DNA of 16,245 nucleotides from NCBI GenBank assembly GCA_964475115.1, contig CAYYVJ010000048.1, positions 1-16,245 of the forward strand, in the 5' to 3' direction. Origin of the DNA: CAYYVJ01 sp964475115. GTDB lineage: Bacteria > Bacillota > Clostridia > Lachnospirales > Lachnospiraceae. How positions within the stretch are numbered: the first letter of the stretch is position 1; each line of letters begins with the position of its first letter. This document shows, piece by piece, positions 1 through 8,074 of the stretch. Made by a program: the position numbers and the translations under genes. The notes under the pieces are model-generated. The model saw only the letters and a list, made by a program, of their open reading frames with translations. It searched no databases and had not been told where the DNA came from.

Positions 1-41
1 ACGTTTGGACGCCCAACTATGGCTACAATTGGTTTACTCAT
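1..41 (-). CDS. der: GTPase Der (EngA), N-terminal fragment cut by window edge
   Basis: Reading leftward from an ATG at 41, the 13 complete codons give MSKPIVAIVGRPN. This is the characteristic start of the ribosome-assembly GTPase Der: a beta strand leading into the G1 P-loop GRPNVGKS, whose remainder lies outside the window. The ATG overlaps the TGA stop of the upstream DUF512 gene by 4 bp (ATGA at 38-41), so translation is probably coupled. Der has two tandem GTPase domains and a KH-like domain and acts in 50S subunit maturation; none of that can be checked here. A DUF512 gene directly upstream of der is a common arrangement in Clostridia, which supports the call despite the short stretch. 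Confidence 0.8.
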   Translation of the reverse strand, partial: MSKPIVAIVGRPN

Positions 42-1396
42 AGTTCGTATTTACCCCCTTCTCTTGTCTTTAATATATCTGTTTCTCTTTGCAAAATTGT
101 ATCAATAAAATCTTGCCCGCTTGATTTTACAATATTTACGGGCACTTGTAAAGCAGTTTCAAGTTCATCTAGCGATATGTCATCTAGAAAAACCATCTCT
201 CCGCTTTTGAACATTGCGATAGGTAAAAGTAGCCTTTCACCAAGCTTTCTCTCTTTTAATTGCTTTATCAAATCTTCTCCAGTTAACAAGCCTGCCACCG
301 TAATTTTTTCTCCAAAATAGTCGTTTATAATTTTATAAACATGAATCTGAATAGAAGGATATTTGATCATTAATTTATCAGCGGCTGACTGAATCAAATC
401 ATAGGCCAAAACACCCGTCGCCAAAGAAATTTCAAAACTTCTATTATCTCCTTCTTCAAGTTCTAAAGCTTCTTCAAACTCATCACTAAAGAGGCGTACC
501 ATTCCCACACCATTCTCTAACTGAACATATCCATCATAGTTTTCTTTTGATGGCATGTCATAACCAGCTAGTATATACCATTCATCTCCAGCATGAATAA
601 AATGATTTCCATGTTCTATATAAAGCTTATGCTGCCATCTATGAATAATATCTAAAACATCTCTTGCATCTTCTTTTGTAAATGGGTCTAATTTATGAAG
701 TCCATCTCTAAATTTTGTCAATCCTACTGGTACTACAGAAACACTTTCTAAATACGGAAGATATTTTGTTAAATCCTTTATGGAACGCTCTAATTCTTCT
801 CCATCATTGACTCCCTTACACAATACGATTTGACCATTCATTTGCGTTTCTGCTTCATATAAAGTATCAATTTTCTTTAATGCTTCACCTGCAAAACGAT
901 TATGAAGCATCTCACAACGAAGTTCAGGATTCGTTGTATGGATGGATAAATTAATTGGAGAAAGTTTATATTCAATAATCCTCTTAATATCTTTATCCTT
1001 CATATTTGTTAAGGTTATATAATTTCCCTGTAAAAAGGATAATCTAGAATCATCGTCTTTAAAATACAGAGTTTCTCTCATCCCTTGTGGCATCTGATCG
1101 ATAAAGCAGAACATACACTTGTTTGTACAAGTACGGTATTCATCCATTAGCCCGTTTTCAAACTCAATACCTAATCCTTCATCATACTCTTTATCTATTT
1201 CTAAAAGCCATTCTTCCCCATTTTCCTTCTGAATTAATATTTCTACATAAACATCATTCACTAAATAATGAAAATCAAAGATATCACCAACCAAAGCTCC
1301 ATTAATCTCTAAAAGTATATCACCAACCTCTAATCCTAACTCTTCTCCAATGGAATCAGGTGAGACACTGGTAATCATATGTCCTTTTTGTTTCAT
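38..1396 (-). CDS. DUF512 family protein: PDZ domain plus radical-SAM-like cysteine motif
   Basis: The 452-residue protein starts with a PDZ-like domain (about residues 5-60; ITSVSPDSIGEELGLEVGD is the typical ligand-loop region). A radical-SAM-like core follows, with the cluster motif CTNKCMFCF at residues 90-98 (Cys90, Cys94, Cys97). The rest matches the DUF512 family (also described as putative radical SAM enzymes, TIGR03279-like), including the FKDDDSRLSF and GNYITLTN blocks. The spacing of the three cysteines (CX3CX2C) fits 4Fe-4S/SAM chemistry, but the substrate is unknown. No signal peptide is visible, so it is probably cytoplasmic. The start at 1396 is supported by the 4-bp overlap with the hydrolase stop and an upstream AGGAG, although the spacing (about 12 nt) is long; Met7 is an alternative. 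It overlaps der by 4 bp and is probably co-translated with it. Confidence 0.88.
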   Translation of the reverse strand: MKQKGHMITSVSPDSIGEELGLEVGDILLEINGALVGDIFDFHYLVNDVYVEILIQKENGEEWLLEIDKEYDEGLGIEFENGLMDEYRTCTNKCMFCFIDQMPQGMRETLYFKDDDSRLSFLQGNYITLTNMKDKDIKRIIEYKLSPINLSIHTTNPELRCEMLHNRFAGEALKKIDTLYEAETQMNGQIVLCKGVNDGEELERSIKDLTKYLPYLESVSVVPVGLTKFRDGLHKLDPFTKEDARDVLDIIHRWQHKLYIEHGNHFIHAGDEWYILAGYDMPSKENYDGYVQLENGVGMVRLFSDEFEEALELEEGDNRSFEISLATGVLAYDLIQSAADKLMIKYPSIQIHVYKIINDYFGEKITVAGLLTGEDLIKQLKERKLGERLLLPIAMFKSGEMVFLDDISLDELETALQVPVNIVKSSGQDFIDTILQRETDILKTREGGKYEL

Positions 1397-2328
1397 TTAT
1401 TTTCTTCTCTCCTATCTATGACCCACTTGATAATTTCATTATACACTATCTCTTTATCAAATTCATTTAATATTTCATGTCTATTTTCTTTGTAAAGTTT
1501 ATAAGACACATCTAGAATTCCAACTTTTTTATATTGTTGATATACTTTTACTATATCTTTACCAAAGTTTCCTACTGGGTCTTTCTCGCCTGATAAAAAT
1601 AGAACTGGCAAATCTTTCGGTATTTTATCAAGTTTTTTACTATCATATAACTCCAGCATGCCAGCAAACATATTCGTATATGCATTTAAGGTAAAGATAA
1701 AGTCAATTCTTTTGTCTCTTATATAAGCATCTACCACTTTTTCATCACGGCTTAACCAATCCACAGCTGTTCTATTAGGTTTGAAATGATTATTATAGCT
1801 ACCAATGGCAAGATAATTCACAAGTTTACTTCTGTATCTATTTCCTTTAAAAAGTGAAATTAGTTTCGTTAACATCAATCCCATTTTTACCAAAGCATAT
1901 GGTTGTTGTCCAGTGCCGACGATAATTACACCATCTATGCTTTTTCCATATAAGGTGATATACTGTCTCACTAAAAAAGAACCCATACTATGGCCCAATA
2001 AAAAGTAAGGAATCTCTTTATATTCTTCCCTTAAAAGGCATCTTAAATTATGTATATCTGAAAGAATCGTCTTATTTCCCTCGTTCTCACTAAAGAAACC
2101 ACGATTCTGCTCGCTTATCAGGGAGGAACCATGCCCCAAATGATCATTTCCAGCAACTAAAATGCCATTTGCAGACATGAAGCTTGCAAATTCATCATAG
2201 CGCTCTATATGCTCAAGCATTCCATGAGAAACCTGAAGAATTCCTCTAATTTTCCCCTCTGGAACCCATTTTATTACATGAACCTGTGTTATATTATCTG
2301 CTGATTTATAATAAAATTCTTGTTTCAT
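1393..2328 (-). CDS. Alpha/beta hydrolase, monoacylglycerol lipase / serine aminopeptidase S33-like
   Basis: This 311-residue alpha/beta hydrolase has the order of the Hydrolase_4 (lysophospholipase/monoglyceride lipase) group. The oxyanion region SHGMLEHIERY is at about 34-44, the NDHLGHGSS loop at 61-69, and the nucleophile elbow GHSMG at 112-116 gives Ser114. The likely acid is Asp250 (GEKDPVG) and the base His284 (ENRHEIL). A lid-like insert spans about 140-215. No signal peptide is present, so it is cytoplasmic or peripherally membrane-associated; the substrate (a lipid ester or small peptide) is not readable. I chose the ATG at 2328, not the upstream in-frame one at 2394. GGAAGG sits 6 nt before 2328, and a strong promoter (2359-2387) lies inside the longer frame, whose extra 22 residues look non-family. 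The stop overlaps the DUF512 start by 4 bp. Confidence 0.85.
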   Translation of the reverse strand: MKQEFYYKSADNITQVHVIKWVPEGKIRGILQVSHGMLEHIERYDEFASFMSANGILVAGNDHLGHGSSLISEQNRGFFSENEGNKTILSDIHNLRCLLREEYKEIPYFLLGHSMGSFLVRQYITLYGKSIDGVIIVGTGQQPYALVKMGLMLTKLISLFKGNRYRSKLVNYLAIGSYNNHFKPNRTAVDWLSRDEKVVDAYIRDKRIDFIFTLNAYTNMFAGMLELYDSKKLDKIPKDLPVLFLSGEKDPVGNFGKDIVKVYQQYKKVGILDVSYKLYKENRHEILNEFDKEIVYNEIIKWVIDRREENK

Positions 2329-2358
2329 ATAATTCCTTCCATAGCCGTTTATTCCACT

Positions 2359-2387
2359 ATTATATCTATTTATTGCAAAAGTTTCAA
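2359..2387 (-). promoter_or_regulatory. Sigma-A-type promoter for hydrolase-DUF512-der
   Basis: On the minus strand, TTGAAA (2382-2387) and a perfect TATAAT (2359-2364) are separated by exactly 17 bp. Transcription should begin near 2352, leaving a leader of about 24 nt before the hydrolase ATG at 2328. This makes the three downstream genes a transcription unit that does not depend on the MarR-controlled operon upstream. It also rules out the longer hydrolase frame, at least from this promoter. Confidence 0.75.
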
Positions 2388-2406
2388 TAGACATAAAAAT
2401 AGCAAG

Positions 2407-3078
2407 CTAAAGTACAAGTACTTCACATACGGTTAACATATCTTTTTCCACTGTAAACCGTATATCCAAACCTGCATATTCAAAACCATAGATTCGTTTA
2501 GGATCTTTATGATAGGAAGGTCTAGGATCCTGAGCCAATACATCCATAAGGCCTTCTCGTCGTTCTTCTGGTATCATATCTAGCCACTGCTGCGGAAACT
2601 CTACTAAAAGAGTAACACCTTCATTCTCTTTTGTAAAACCTGCCACTGCTTCTGGATGACTATCGGTATAAGGAATGTAAGGCTTAATATCATAAATAGG
2701 TGTTTGATCCATTAAGTCTGCCCCCGAAACATAAAGAACTGGACCAAGATTAGAATGTAATTCAACCTTATCCAATTTCACAGAGGAAAGACCTAAGGAA
2801 TTGGGGCGAAAAGGTGAACGAGTAGCAAAAACCCCTATTTTCTTATTTCCACCCAGGCGTGGTGGTCTTACTAGAGGTGTCCATTTATCACGAACTGATT
2901 CTGAAAATTGCCATATAATCCAAATATGTGAAAACCCTTCTAGTCCTCTAAAAGCATCCATATTGCGGTATTCTTCTTCGAATACAATCACCGCTTTCAA
3001 AGATTCCACTAGCCCACTTTGACGTGGAATCCCGAATTTAGTAGTAAAATCAGTATGGATTCTAGCTATAACTTTCAT
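2407..3078 (-). CDS. trmO: tRNA (N6-threonylcarbamoyladenosine37-N6)-methyltransferase TrmO
   Basis: The 223-residue protein matches the TrmO (YaeB/UPF0066) family, which uses SAM to add a methyl group to t6A37 of ANN-decoding tRNAs. Visible family blocks are FGIPRQSGL (15-23), RSPFRPNSLGLS (88-99), the conserved DLMDQTPIYDIKPYIPY segment (121-137), and the C-terminal domain signature QDPRPSYHKDP with YGFEYAGLDIRF (183-208). Length is normal for the full two-part family. The ATG at 3078 is chosen because the product then begins MKVIARIHTDF, as the family does. A GTG at 3084 has slightly better spacing (5 nt) to the AGGAG and is a real alternative; a TTG at 3111 would overlap the permease and add non-family residues. 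The gene lies 25 nt after the permease with no terminator between, so read-through from the marR operon is likely. Confidence 0.92.
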   Translation of the reverse strand: MKVIARIHTDFTTKFGIPRQSGLVESLKAVIVFEEEYRNMDAFRGLEGFSHIWIIWQFSESVRDKWTPLVRPPRLGGNKKIGVFATRSPFRPNSLGLSSVKLDKVELHSNLGPVLYVSGADLMDQTPIYDIKPYIPYTDSHPEAVAGFTKENEGVTLLVEFPQQWLDMIPEERREGLMDVLAQDPRPSYHKDPKRIYGFEYAGLDIRFTVEKDMLTVCEVLVL

Positions 3079-3103
3079 ATACACATTTACTCCTATTATT
3101 TTT

Positions 3104-6100
3104 TTAGTCAACAGCCTTCATTGAATCCACCATTTGAATGTTTTTCAATTTCTTAGACATAAAGGCATTTACGATTAAGGAAAAAACAATTGTTATAATC
3201 GCTGATAAGATAAAACTTAATATTTTTACTTCTCTACCAAACATATAACTTGAACTTTCTATTGTGTTAATTATAAAAGCATGGAAAAAATCACCTAATA
3301 TTAGACCTACAATAATACCGATTAAGGTTAGTATCGCTGTTTCTCTAAAAATATAAGCCGATACTTCTTCATTATGAAAACCTAACACTTTTAATGTTGC
3401 AAGTTCCTTTTTACGCTCATTGATATTTATATTTGTTAAATTATAAAGTACGATAAATGCTAGTGCTCCTGATGCTATTATAATTACTATTACAATATAA
3501 TTAATACTTGTAAGGAGATTATCAAAGGTTTTCTTGGTTTGTGCTATAAACTCTGCACTTAATACACCATCACTTGAAAGTATTTCACTTATTATATCAT
3601 CTTGCTCTTGTAAAGATAATTCCGGAGTCGCAACAAGTATTGAATTAGGAGTCGTATCATTATTAAAATACGCTTCATATTGTTTTCTACTAATATATAC
3701 ACTATTACCCAAATATTGTTCTGTAATTCCAGTAATAATAAATTCGCTTGCTTCTTCATCTGAGTTTTCTAAAGTTATTTTATCACCTACACTTAAATTA
3801 AGAAACTCAGAAAGTTTCTCCGTAATTACCAAAGAATTCTCATCTAAGTCAATTACCTTTTTTGTCTTTCTTTCCCTTAAAGTTATAAAGTTATTTAAAT
3901 CTTCTAAGCTTTCAGCCACATATATATTTGCTTCTAGCCTTTCATCATGGGATACACCATATCCTTTATCAACAAATACATTCATATAGCTTTCCGTTTG
4001 ATTTTTATTATTTAACATAGTAATTATAGATAAATCTAATTCATTTTTTGTATCTAAATCAATTAAAACATCATAAATATAAATCTCATGATATTGAATA
4101 TTTCCAACATCTGAAATAGAATCTCGTAAGCCAAATCCTGCAATGAGTAGGGCTGTACAACCACCAATTCCGATTACAGTCATAAAGAAATGCTTTTTAT
4201 AACGAAAAAGATTTCTAGCTGTAGCTTTATGATTAAAACTCATTCTCGACCAAATAAATCCAATGTTTTCTAAAAAAATCCTCTTACCTGCCTTTGGCAC
4301 ACGGGGCAACATCAATATAGAAGGTTTTTCCCTCAATACATGATAACATGCAAAAAATGTAGAAAGCATAGTACTAAGTATCGCTAAACCAGATGATACA
4401 ACAGCAATTCCAATATTGAATGGAGAATAAAACTCTGGTAAATGATATAAGGTGGAATATGCATTCCATATAACTGGCGGTAATAATTTAAATCCAATCA
4501 ATAAACCTACCGCACTTCCTAATATACTTGCTAGACCACAATAAAACAAATACTTAAATATAATTGTAGATTTCGTATATCCTAGAGCTTTTAAGGTACC
4601 TATTTGCGTTCTCTCTTCTTCAACCATTCGTGTCATTGTAGTTAAGGCTACTAAAGCAGCGATAAGATAGAAAAACCCAGGAAATACTTTTGCTACAGCT
4701 TCTACTTTTTCAGAGTTCATTATAAAACTTACATGACTCATATTTTGATTTCTATCTAATACATACCATTTTGGTATTTCAAGATCTTCTACTTCTTTTT
4801 CTGCATCTATAATTTCTTGCCAAGCATCCGCTAATTCTTTCTCTGCTTCAGCCTTTCCTTCTATATAATCAGCCTCTCCTTCGGCTAATTCCTTTTCACC
4901 ATCATAATATTCTTCTAAGCCTTCTTTTAAATCATTTTCTCCGTCTAGGATTTCCTTATTAGCCTTTGCTATTTCATCCTTAAACTCTATTTCAGCCTCT
5001 GCAAGTTCTTCTACACCATCTTTATATTCTATCCAGCCATCATCTAATTCTTTCCTAGCGTCAGTAAGTTCTATATATCCATCATCTATTTCTTTCCTTG
5101 CATCCTCAAGCTCGATTCTTCCTTCTTCTAATTCTATCCAGGCATCTTTCAGTTTTTTTCGATTTTCTTCTAGTTCTACTCGTCCTTTTTCAAGTTCTCT
5201 TTCACCAGAATGTATTTCACTCCAAGCACCAGAAAGTGCTGAACTACCTTCCGCAAGCTGTCTCTTTCCATCATCAATTTGTAGCTTTGCAGCTGCTAAA
5301 CTAGCTTCTCCAGTCTTTATTTGCTTCCAACCATTTTCTAGGGTAACTGCAGAACCACTTACAGCACCTTCATAAACCGCTCTAACGGTCTGATCATTTT
5401 CAACGGCATTATATAATTCATCTGAAGACGAAAAATTAAATCCATATAATTTTAAACCCTCAAGAACTGGAGTTATACCAGCTTCAAACTGTGATTTTTG
5501 CAACTCAAGAGTTGCAACACCAGCTTCATACTGAGTTTCTGCAGCTTTAAGTTTTTCACGAGCTTCTGATATTTCTCTTTCGCCTTCTCTTACCTGACGT
5601 TTCCCATTTGCTAATTCTGCTTTACCATCTAAAAATTCTTGTTCACCTTCATCAAATTTATCTTGTGCTTCTTCTAATTCTTTCTTTCCATCTAAATAAG
5701 TATTATAACCATCTTGATACTCTACTTCTCCTTCTTGTAGTTCTATTAAGCCATCTTTAAGTTTCTGTTCACCATCTTCTAGTTCAACTAAAGCATCTGC
5801 AAGTTTTATTTTTGCATCTTCAATTTCTTTCTCAGCCTTAATAGTCTCTTCGTACAAGGTTTTTTTAGCATCTTCTAATTCTTTCTTACCATCTTCTATT
5901 TCTATAAAAGCATCTGCTAATTCTACCTTTCCTTCTTGAATTTCCTTATAAGCCTCTTCTAATTCATCTTCTGCCTCTAACTTCGCCTCAAAGTATTCAC
6001 TCTTTCCGTCATTAAGCTCCTCAGTAGCCTCTGAAATCACTTCATTATATCTAATCTCTGACCTAACTTTTCCTGTGTCCTCTAACTTCTCTACTATGTT

Positions 6101-6838
6101 TTCAATTCCATCATTATATTCATCTGAGAAAGTATCGAAATCACTAAACCCTGATGCTGTCATATAGACATCTGTATAGACATCTAAATCATAGCTAGTA
6201 TTATCTACATAGATAATACTAGCAAGTCTACCATTTCCAATATTAGTTAATTCCCTTTCTTGAGAAAAATAAAAAGTATTTGACACTACACCTACTACTG
6301 TGTATTCTTTTACGCTATACATGTCTTCTAAATCATCATAATTATCATTTCCTTTAGACAAAACAAGTTTTGAGCCTATTGGTACTTCAGATAAAAAAGC
6401 ACCTTTACGCTCAACCACGCATTCATTATTATTTTCAGGCATTCTTCCTTCTATCAGTTCCAGTTGATTAATAGTAACACCTGCATTTTCACCTACTAGA
6501 GGAAGTCCAAATATTCTTGTAGCAATTAATTCTTTATTATCGTTTTCCATCAATGCATCATTTACATATGCTGGCATGATATCTTTCATTTCATCCATTG
6601 AAGATAAGACTTCTATATCCTCATTCGTTAATCCCATTGTACCCTTTATAAAAATATCAGCCGTATTATATTTATCATAATATCTATCTACAGTATAGTG
6701 CATATCAGGTGTAGTAACAGTTAATCCTGCCAATAGCCCCACGCCAAGAACAACGATGCTAAAAATAGCTAAGAATCGTCCAAGGCTTTGCTTTATTTCC
6801 TTTAATATAATCTTTAAATATGTCTTATTCACTACCAT
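3104..6838 (-). CDS. FtsX-family ABC transporter permease with giant extracellular coiled-coil hairpin
   Basis: This 1244-residue permease has two FtsX/MacB-type halves. TM1 is about 22-42, TM2-4 about 718-738, 762-785 and 808-832, TM5 about 884-904, and TM6-8 about 1112-1133, 1163-1183 and 1203-1228. Each half carries the cytoplasmic coupling motif (EERTQIGTLKALGY at 741-754; ERKKELATLKVLGF at 1141-1154). The first extracellular part has a small alpha/beta domain (about 45-260), then a heptad-repeat arm (about 270-455), a short non-repeating tip (about 456-505) and a second arm (about 506-688). Heptads are of the type DGKKELE, EGRIELE and DARKEID. It overlaps the ATPase gene by 7 bp, and AAAGGA precedes the ATG, so it is the membrane part of that exporter. 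Substrate unknown; drug, peptide or lipid export or an envelope mechanical role are possible. Confidence 0.9.
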   Translation of the reverse strand: MVVNKTYLKIILKEIKQSLGRFLAIFSIVVLGVGLLAGLTVTTPDMHYTVDRYYDKYNTADIFIKGTMGLTNEDIEVLSSMDEMKDIMPAYVNDALMENDNKELIATRIFGLPLVGENAGVTINQLELIEGRMPENNNECVVERKGAFLSEVPIGSKLVLSKGNDNYDDLEDMYSVKEYTVVGVVSNTFYFSQERELTNIGNGRLASIIYVDNTSYDLDVYTDVYMTASGFSDFDTFSDEYNDGIENIVEKLEDTGKVRSEIRYNEVISEATEELNDGKSEYFEAKLEAEDELEEAYKEIQEGKVELADAFIEIEDGKKELEDAKKTLYEETIKAEKEIEDAKIKLADALVELEDGEQKLKDGLIELQEGEVEYQDGYNTYLDGKKELEEAQDKFDEGEQEFLDGKAELANGKRQVREGEREISEAREKLKAAETQYEAGVATLELQKSQFEAGITPVLEGLKLYGFNFSSSDELYNAVENDQTVRAVYEGAVSGSAVTLENGWKQIKTGEASLAAAKLQIDDGKRQLAEGSSALSGAWSEIHSGERELEKGRVELEENRKKLKDAWIELEEGRIELEDARKEIDDGYIELTDARKELDDGWIEYKDGVEELAEAEIEFKDEIAKANKEILDGENDLKEGLEEYYDGEKELAEGEADYIEGKAEAEKELADAWQEIIDAEKEVEDLEIPKWYVLDRNQNMSHVSFIMNSEKVEAVAKVFPGFFYLIAALVALTTMTRMVEEERTQIGTLKALGYTKSTIIFKYLFYCGLASILGSAVGLLIGFKLLPPVIWNAYSTLYHLPEFYSPFNIGIAVVSSGLAILSTMLSTFFACYHVLREKPSILMLPRVPKAGKRIFLENIGFIWSRMSFNHKATARNLFRYKKHFFMTVIGIGGCTALLIAGFGLRDSISDVGNIQYHEIYIYDVLIDLDTKNELDLSIITMLNNKNQTESYMNVFVDKGYGVSHDERLEANIYVAESLEDLNNFITLRERKTKKVIDLDENSLVITEKLSEFLNLSVGDKITLENSDEEASEFIITGITEQYLGNSVYISRKQYEAYFNNDTTPNSILVATPELSLQEQDDIISEILSSDGVLSAEFIAQTKKTFDNLLTSINYIVIVIIIASGALAFIVLYNLTNININERKKELATLKVLGFHNEEVSAYIFRETAILTLIGIIVGLILGDFFHAFIINTIESSSYMFGREVKILSFILSAIITIVFSLIVNAFMSKKLKNIQMVDSMKAVD

Positions 6839-7539
6839 TCAATCCTTTCCACTGGTGTTGGATTAGGATTTTCTAGCATTTTTTCTACTTTACCATTTTT
6901 AATATGAATCACTCTATCTGCCATCTGTGATATAGCTTGATTATGTGTAATTACAATAACTGTTTTACCTGTTTCTCTACAACTATCCTGTAAAAGTTTC
7001 AATATGCTTTTACCAGTAACATAGTCAAGTGCACCAGTTGGTTCATCACAAAGAAGAATCTTTGGATTTTTAGCCAATGCTCTCGCAATAGAAACTCTTT
7101 GTTGTTCTCCACCTGATAATTGAGCAGGAAAATTAAGCATTCTGTGAGTTAATCCTACCATTTCAAGTGCTTCCTTAGGGTCTAGTGGATCTTTACAAAT
7201 TTCGGATGCCAATTCCACATTTTCAATTGCTGTTAGATTTTGCACTAAATTATAGAACTGAAAAACAAACCCCACATCATATCTTCGATAATCGGTTAAC
7301 TGTCTTTCATTAAAGGAACTTATTTCTTTATCTTCCAAAAGTATGGTTCCACTATCACAGGAATCCATACCACCAATCATATTTAAAACAGTGGTTTTAC
7401 CAGCACCACTAGGTCCAACTATAATTACAAATTCACCTTTTTCTATGGAAAAAGTAATATTATCAGTAGCCGCAATTTTGTTATCACCCATCTGATAATA
7501 TTTACATACATTCTCTAATAAAATAAAATCTTTCGCCAA
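6832..7539 (-). CDS. ABC transporter ATP-binding protein (MacB/LolD-type)
   Basis: This 235-residue ATPase is the cytoplasmic engine for the adjacent FtsX-type permease. All nucleotide-binding motifs are intact: Walker A GPSGAGKTT (42-50), Q-loop FVFQFYNL (Gln94), signature LSGGEQQR (141-148), Walker B ILLCDEPTGALD (161-172) and the switch His199 (VITHN). The sequence style is that of the MacB/LolD/FtsE group, which powers mechanotransmission transporters. The start codon is TTG at 7539, with AAGGAG 8 nt upstream; the next gene-like Met would remove the N-terminal strand. It begins 2 nt after the marR stop and runs 7 bp into the permease gene, so stoichiometric co-translation is expected. Two ATPase chains would pair with one large permease chain if it behaves like other two-half FtsX exporters. 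Confidence 0.93.
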   Translation of the reverse strand: MAKDFILLENVCKYYQMGDNKIAATDNITFSIEKGEFVIIVGPSGAGKTTVLNMIGGMDSCDSGTILLEDKEISSFNERQLTDYRRYDVGFVFQFYNLVQNLTAIENVELASEICKDPLDPKEALEMVGLTHRMLNFPAQLSGGEQQRVSIARALAKNPKILLCDEPTGALDYVTGKSILKLLQDSCRETGKTVIVITHNQAISQMADRVIHIKNGKVEKMLENPNPTPVERIEW

Positions 7540-7541
7540 AT

Positions 7542-7973
7542 TTATTTCTCCTTTACTGCCATAGTATCAACTGCTAAATCTATTAATCGAATTAATTCAA
7601 CAGCATCTTTTTCACTAAATCTTTCAAGAAATATATTAAAATATTCCTCAATATTTTCTCTCTTTTTTTCTATATATGCTGTGCCCTTCTCTGTCAAAAT
7701 CACTTGGATTCGTCTTCTATCCTCTAAAGAATCTAATGTAGATACAAATCCCTTTTTTCTAAGAGCAGCAAGAGTGTTTGTAACTCTCGGTCTTGACATA
7801 TGCAACTTAGAACTAATAATAGATGGGCTTAATGCCACATCTTTGTTTTGAGATAAAAAATATAATACAAACAACTCACCTTGAAGAAACTCTGTAAGGT
7901 GAGTAAATGCCTCCATAAAATATACTTTACTTAAAGATTCCATTAGATTGTTTTTCAAGTTTTCTTTATTCAC
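7542..7973 (-). CDS. MarR-family transcriptional regulator
   Basis: This 143-residue protein has the MarR fold: an N-terminal dimerisation helix, a winged helix-turn-helix at about 48-100 with recognition helix SRPRVTNTLAALRKKG (60-75), the basic wing DSLEDRRRIQ (81-90), then C-terminal dimerisation helices. The start is GTG at 7973, with GGAGG 7 nt upstream. It is the first gene of the marR-ATPase-permease operon. A 47-bp palindrome containing the -10 box lies just upstream, so autorepression relieved by a ligand is the natural model. The ligand (perhaps the transported compound) cannot be read from sequence. There is no cysteine in the wHTH to suggest redox sensing of the OhrR type. Confidence 0.9.
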   Translation of the reverse strand: MNKENLKNNLMESLSKVYFMEAFTHLTEFLQGELFVLYFLSQNKDVALSPSIISSKLHMSRPRVTNTLAALRKKGFVSTLDSLEDRRRIQVILTEKGTAYIEKKRENIEEYFNIFLERFSEKDAVELIRLIDLAVDTMAVKEK

Positions 7974-7985
7974 TCTTCCACCTCC

Positions 7986-8032
7986 AGAATATAATTAACC
8001 CTATTAATCATTAACAGAGTTAATTATATTCT
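7986..8032. promoter_or_regulatory. 47-bp palindromic operator upstream of marR
   Basis: Centred on 8009, 21 of 23 base pairs are symmetric. The outer arms AGAATATAATTAAC (7986-7999) and its exact reverse complement (8019-8032) are perfect over 14 bp, and the core TTAATCATTAA (8004-8014) is a perfect dyad on the same centre. The only mismatches are 8000/8018 and 8003/8015. The SD of marR begins immediately beside it (7981-7985), and the -10 box lies in the right arm. Size and AT-rich TTAA half-sites fit binding of one or two MarR dimers. Confidence 0.8.
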
Positions 8033-8051
8033 ATTTATTTGTTTTTTACAA
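8023..8051 (-). promoter_or_regulatory. Promoter of the marR-ABC operon
   Basis: On the minus strand, TTGTAA (8046-8051) is followed after 17 bp by a perfect TATAAT (8023-8028). The -10 sits within the right arm of the palindromic operator, so a bound repressor would block polymerase. The predicted start site near 8016 falls inside the palindrome. The RNA therefore lacks one arm, and the palindrome acts as DNA, not as an RNA hairpin. Confidence 0.72.
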
Positions 8052-8074
8052 GTATTAATTCACATAATATCTAG

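Noticed and set aside
2329..2394. N-terminal 22-residue extension of the alpha/beta hydrolase
   Set aside because: There is no ribosome binding site at 2394, a strong promoter lies inside it, and the residues do not look like the family. The start at 2328 has a good SD.
3079..3111. TTG start at 3111 for trmO
   Set aside because: It would overlap the permease end and precede the AGGAG. The family-like N-terminus begins at 3078.
3534..3989. 151-codon plus-strand open frame inside the permease gene
   Set aside because: It is antisense to a clearly conserved FtsX-type coding region and has no SD or family resemblance.
4772..6031. DNA repeat array or CRISPR-like pattern in the permease gene
   Set aside because: The repetition comes from 21-bp codon-level heptads encoding the coiled coil; units are degenerate and have no spacers.
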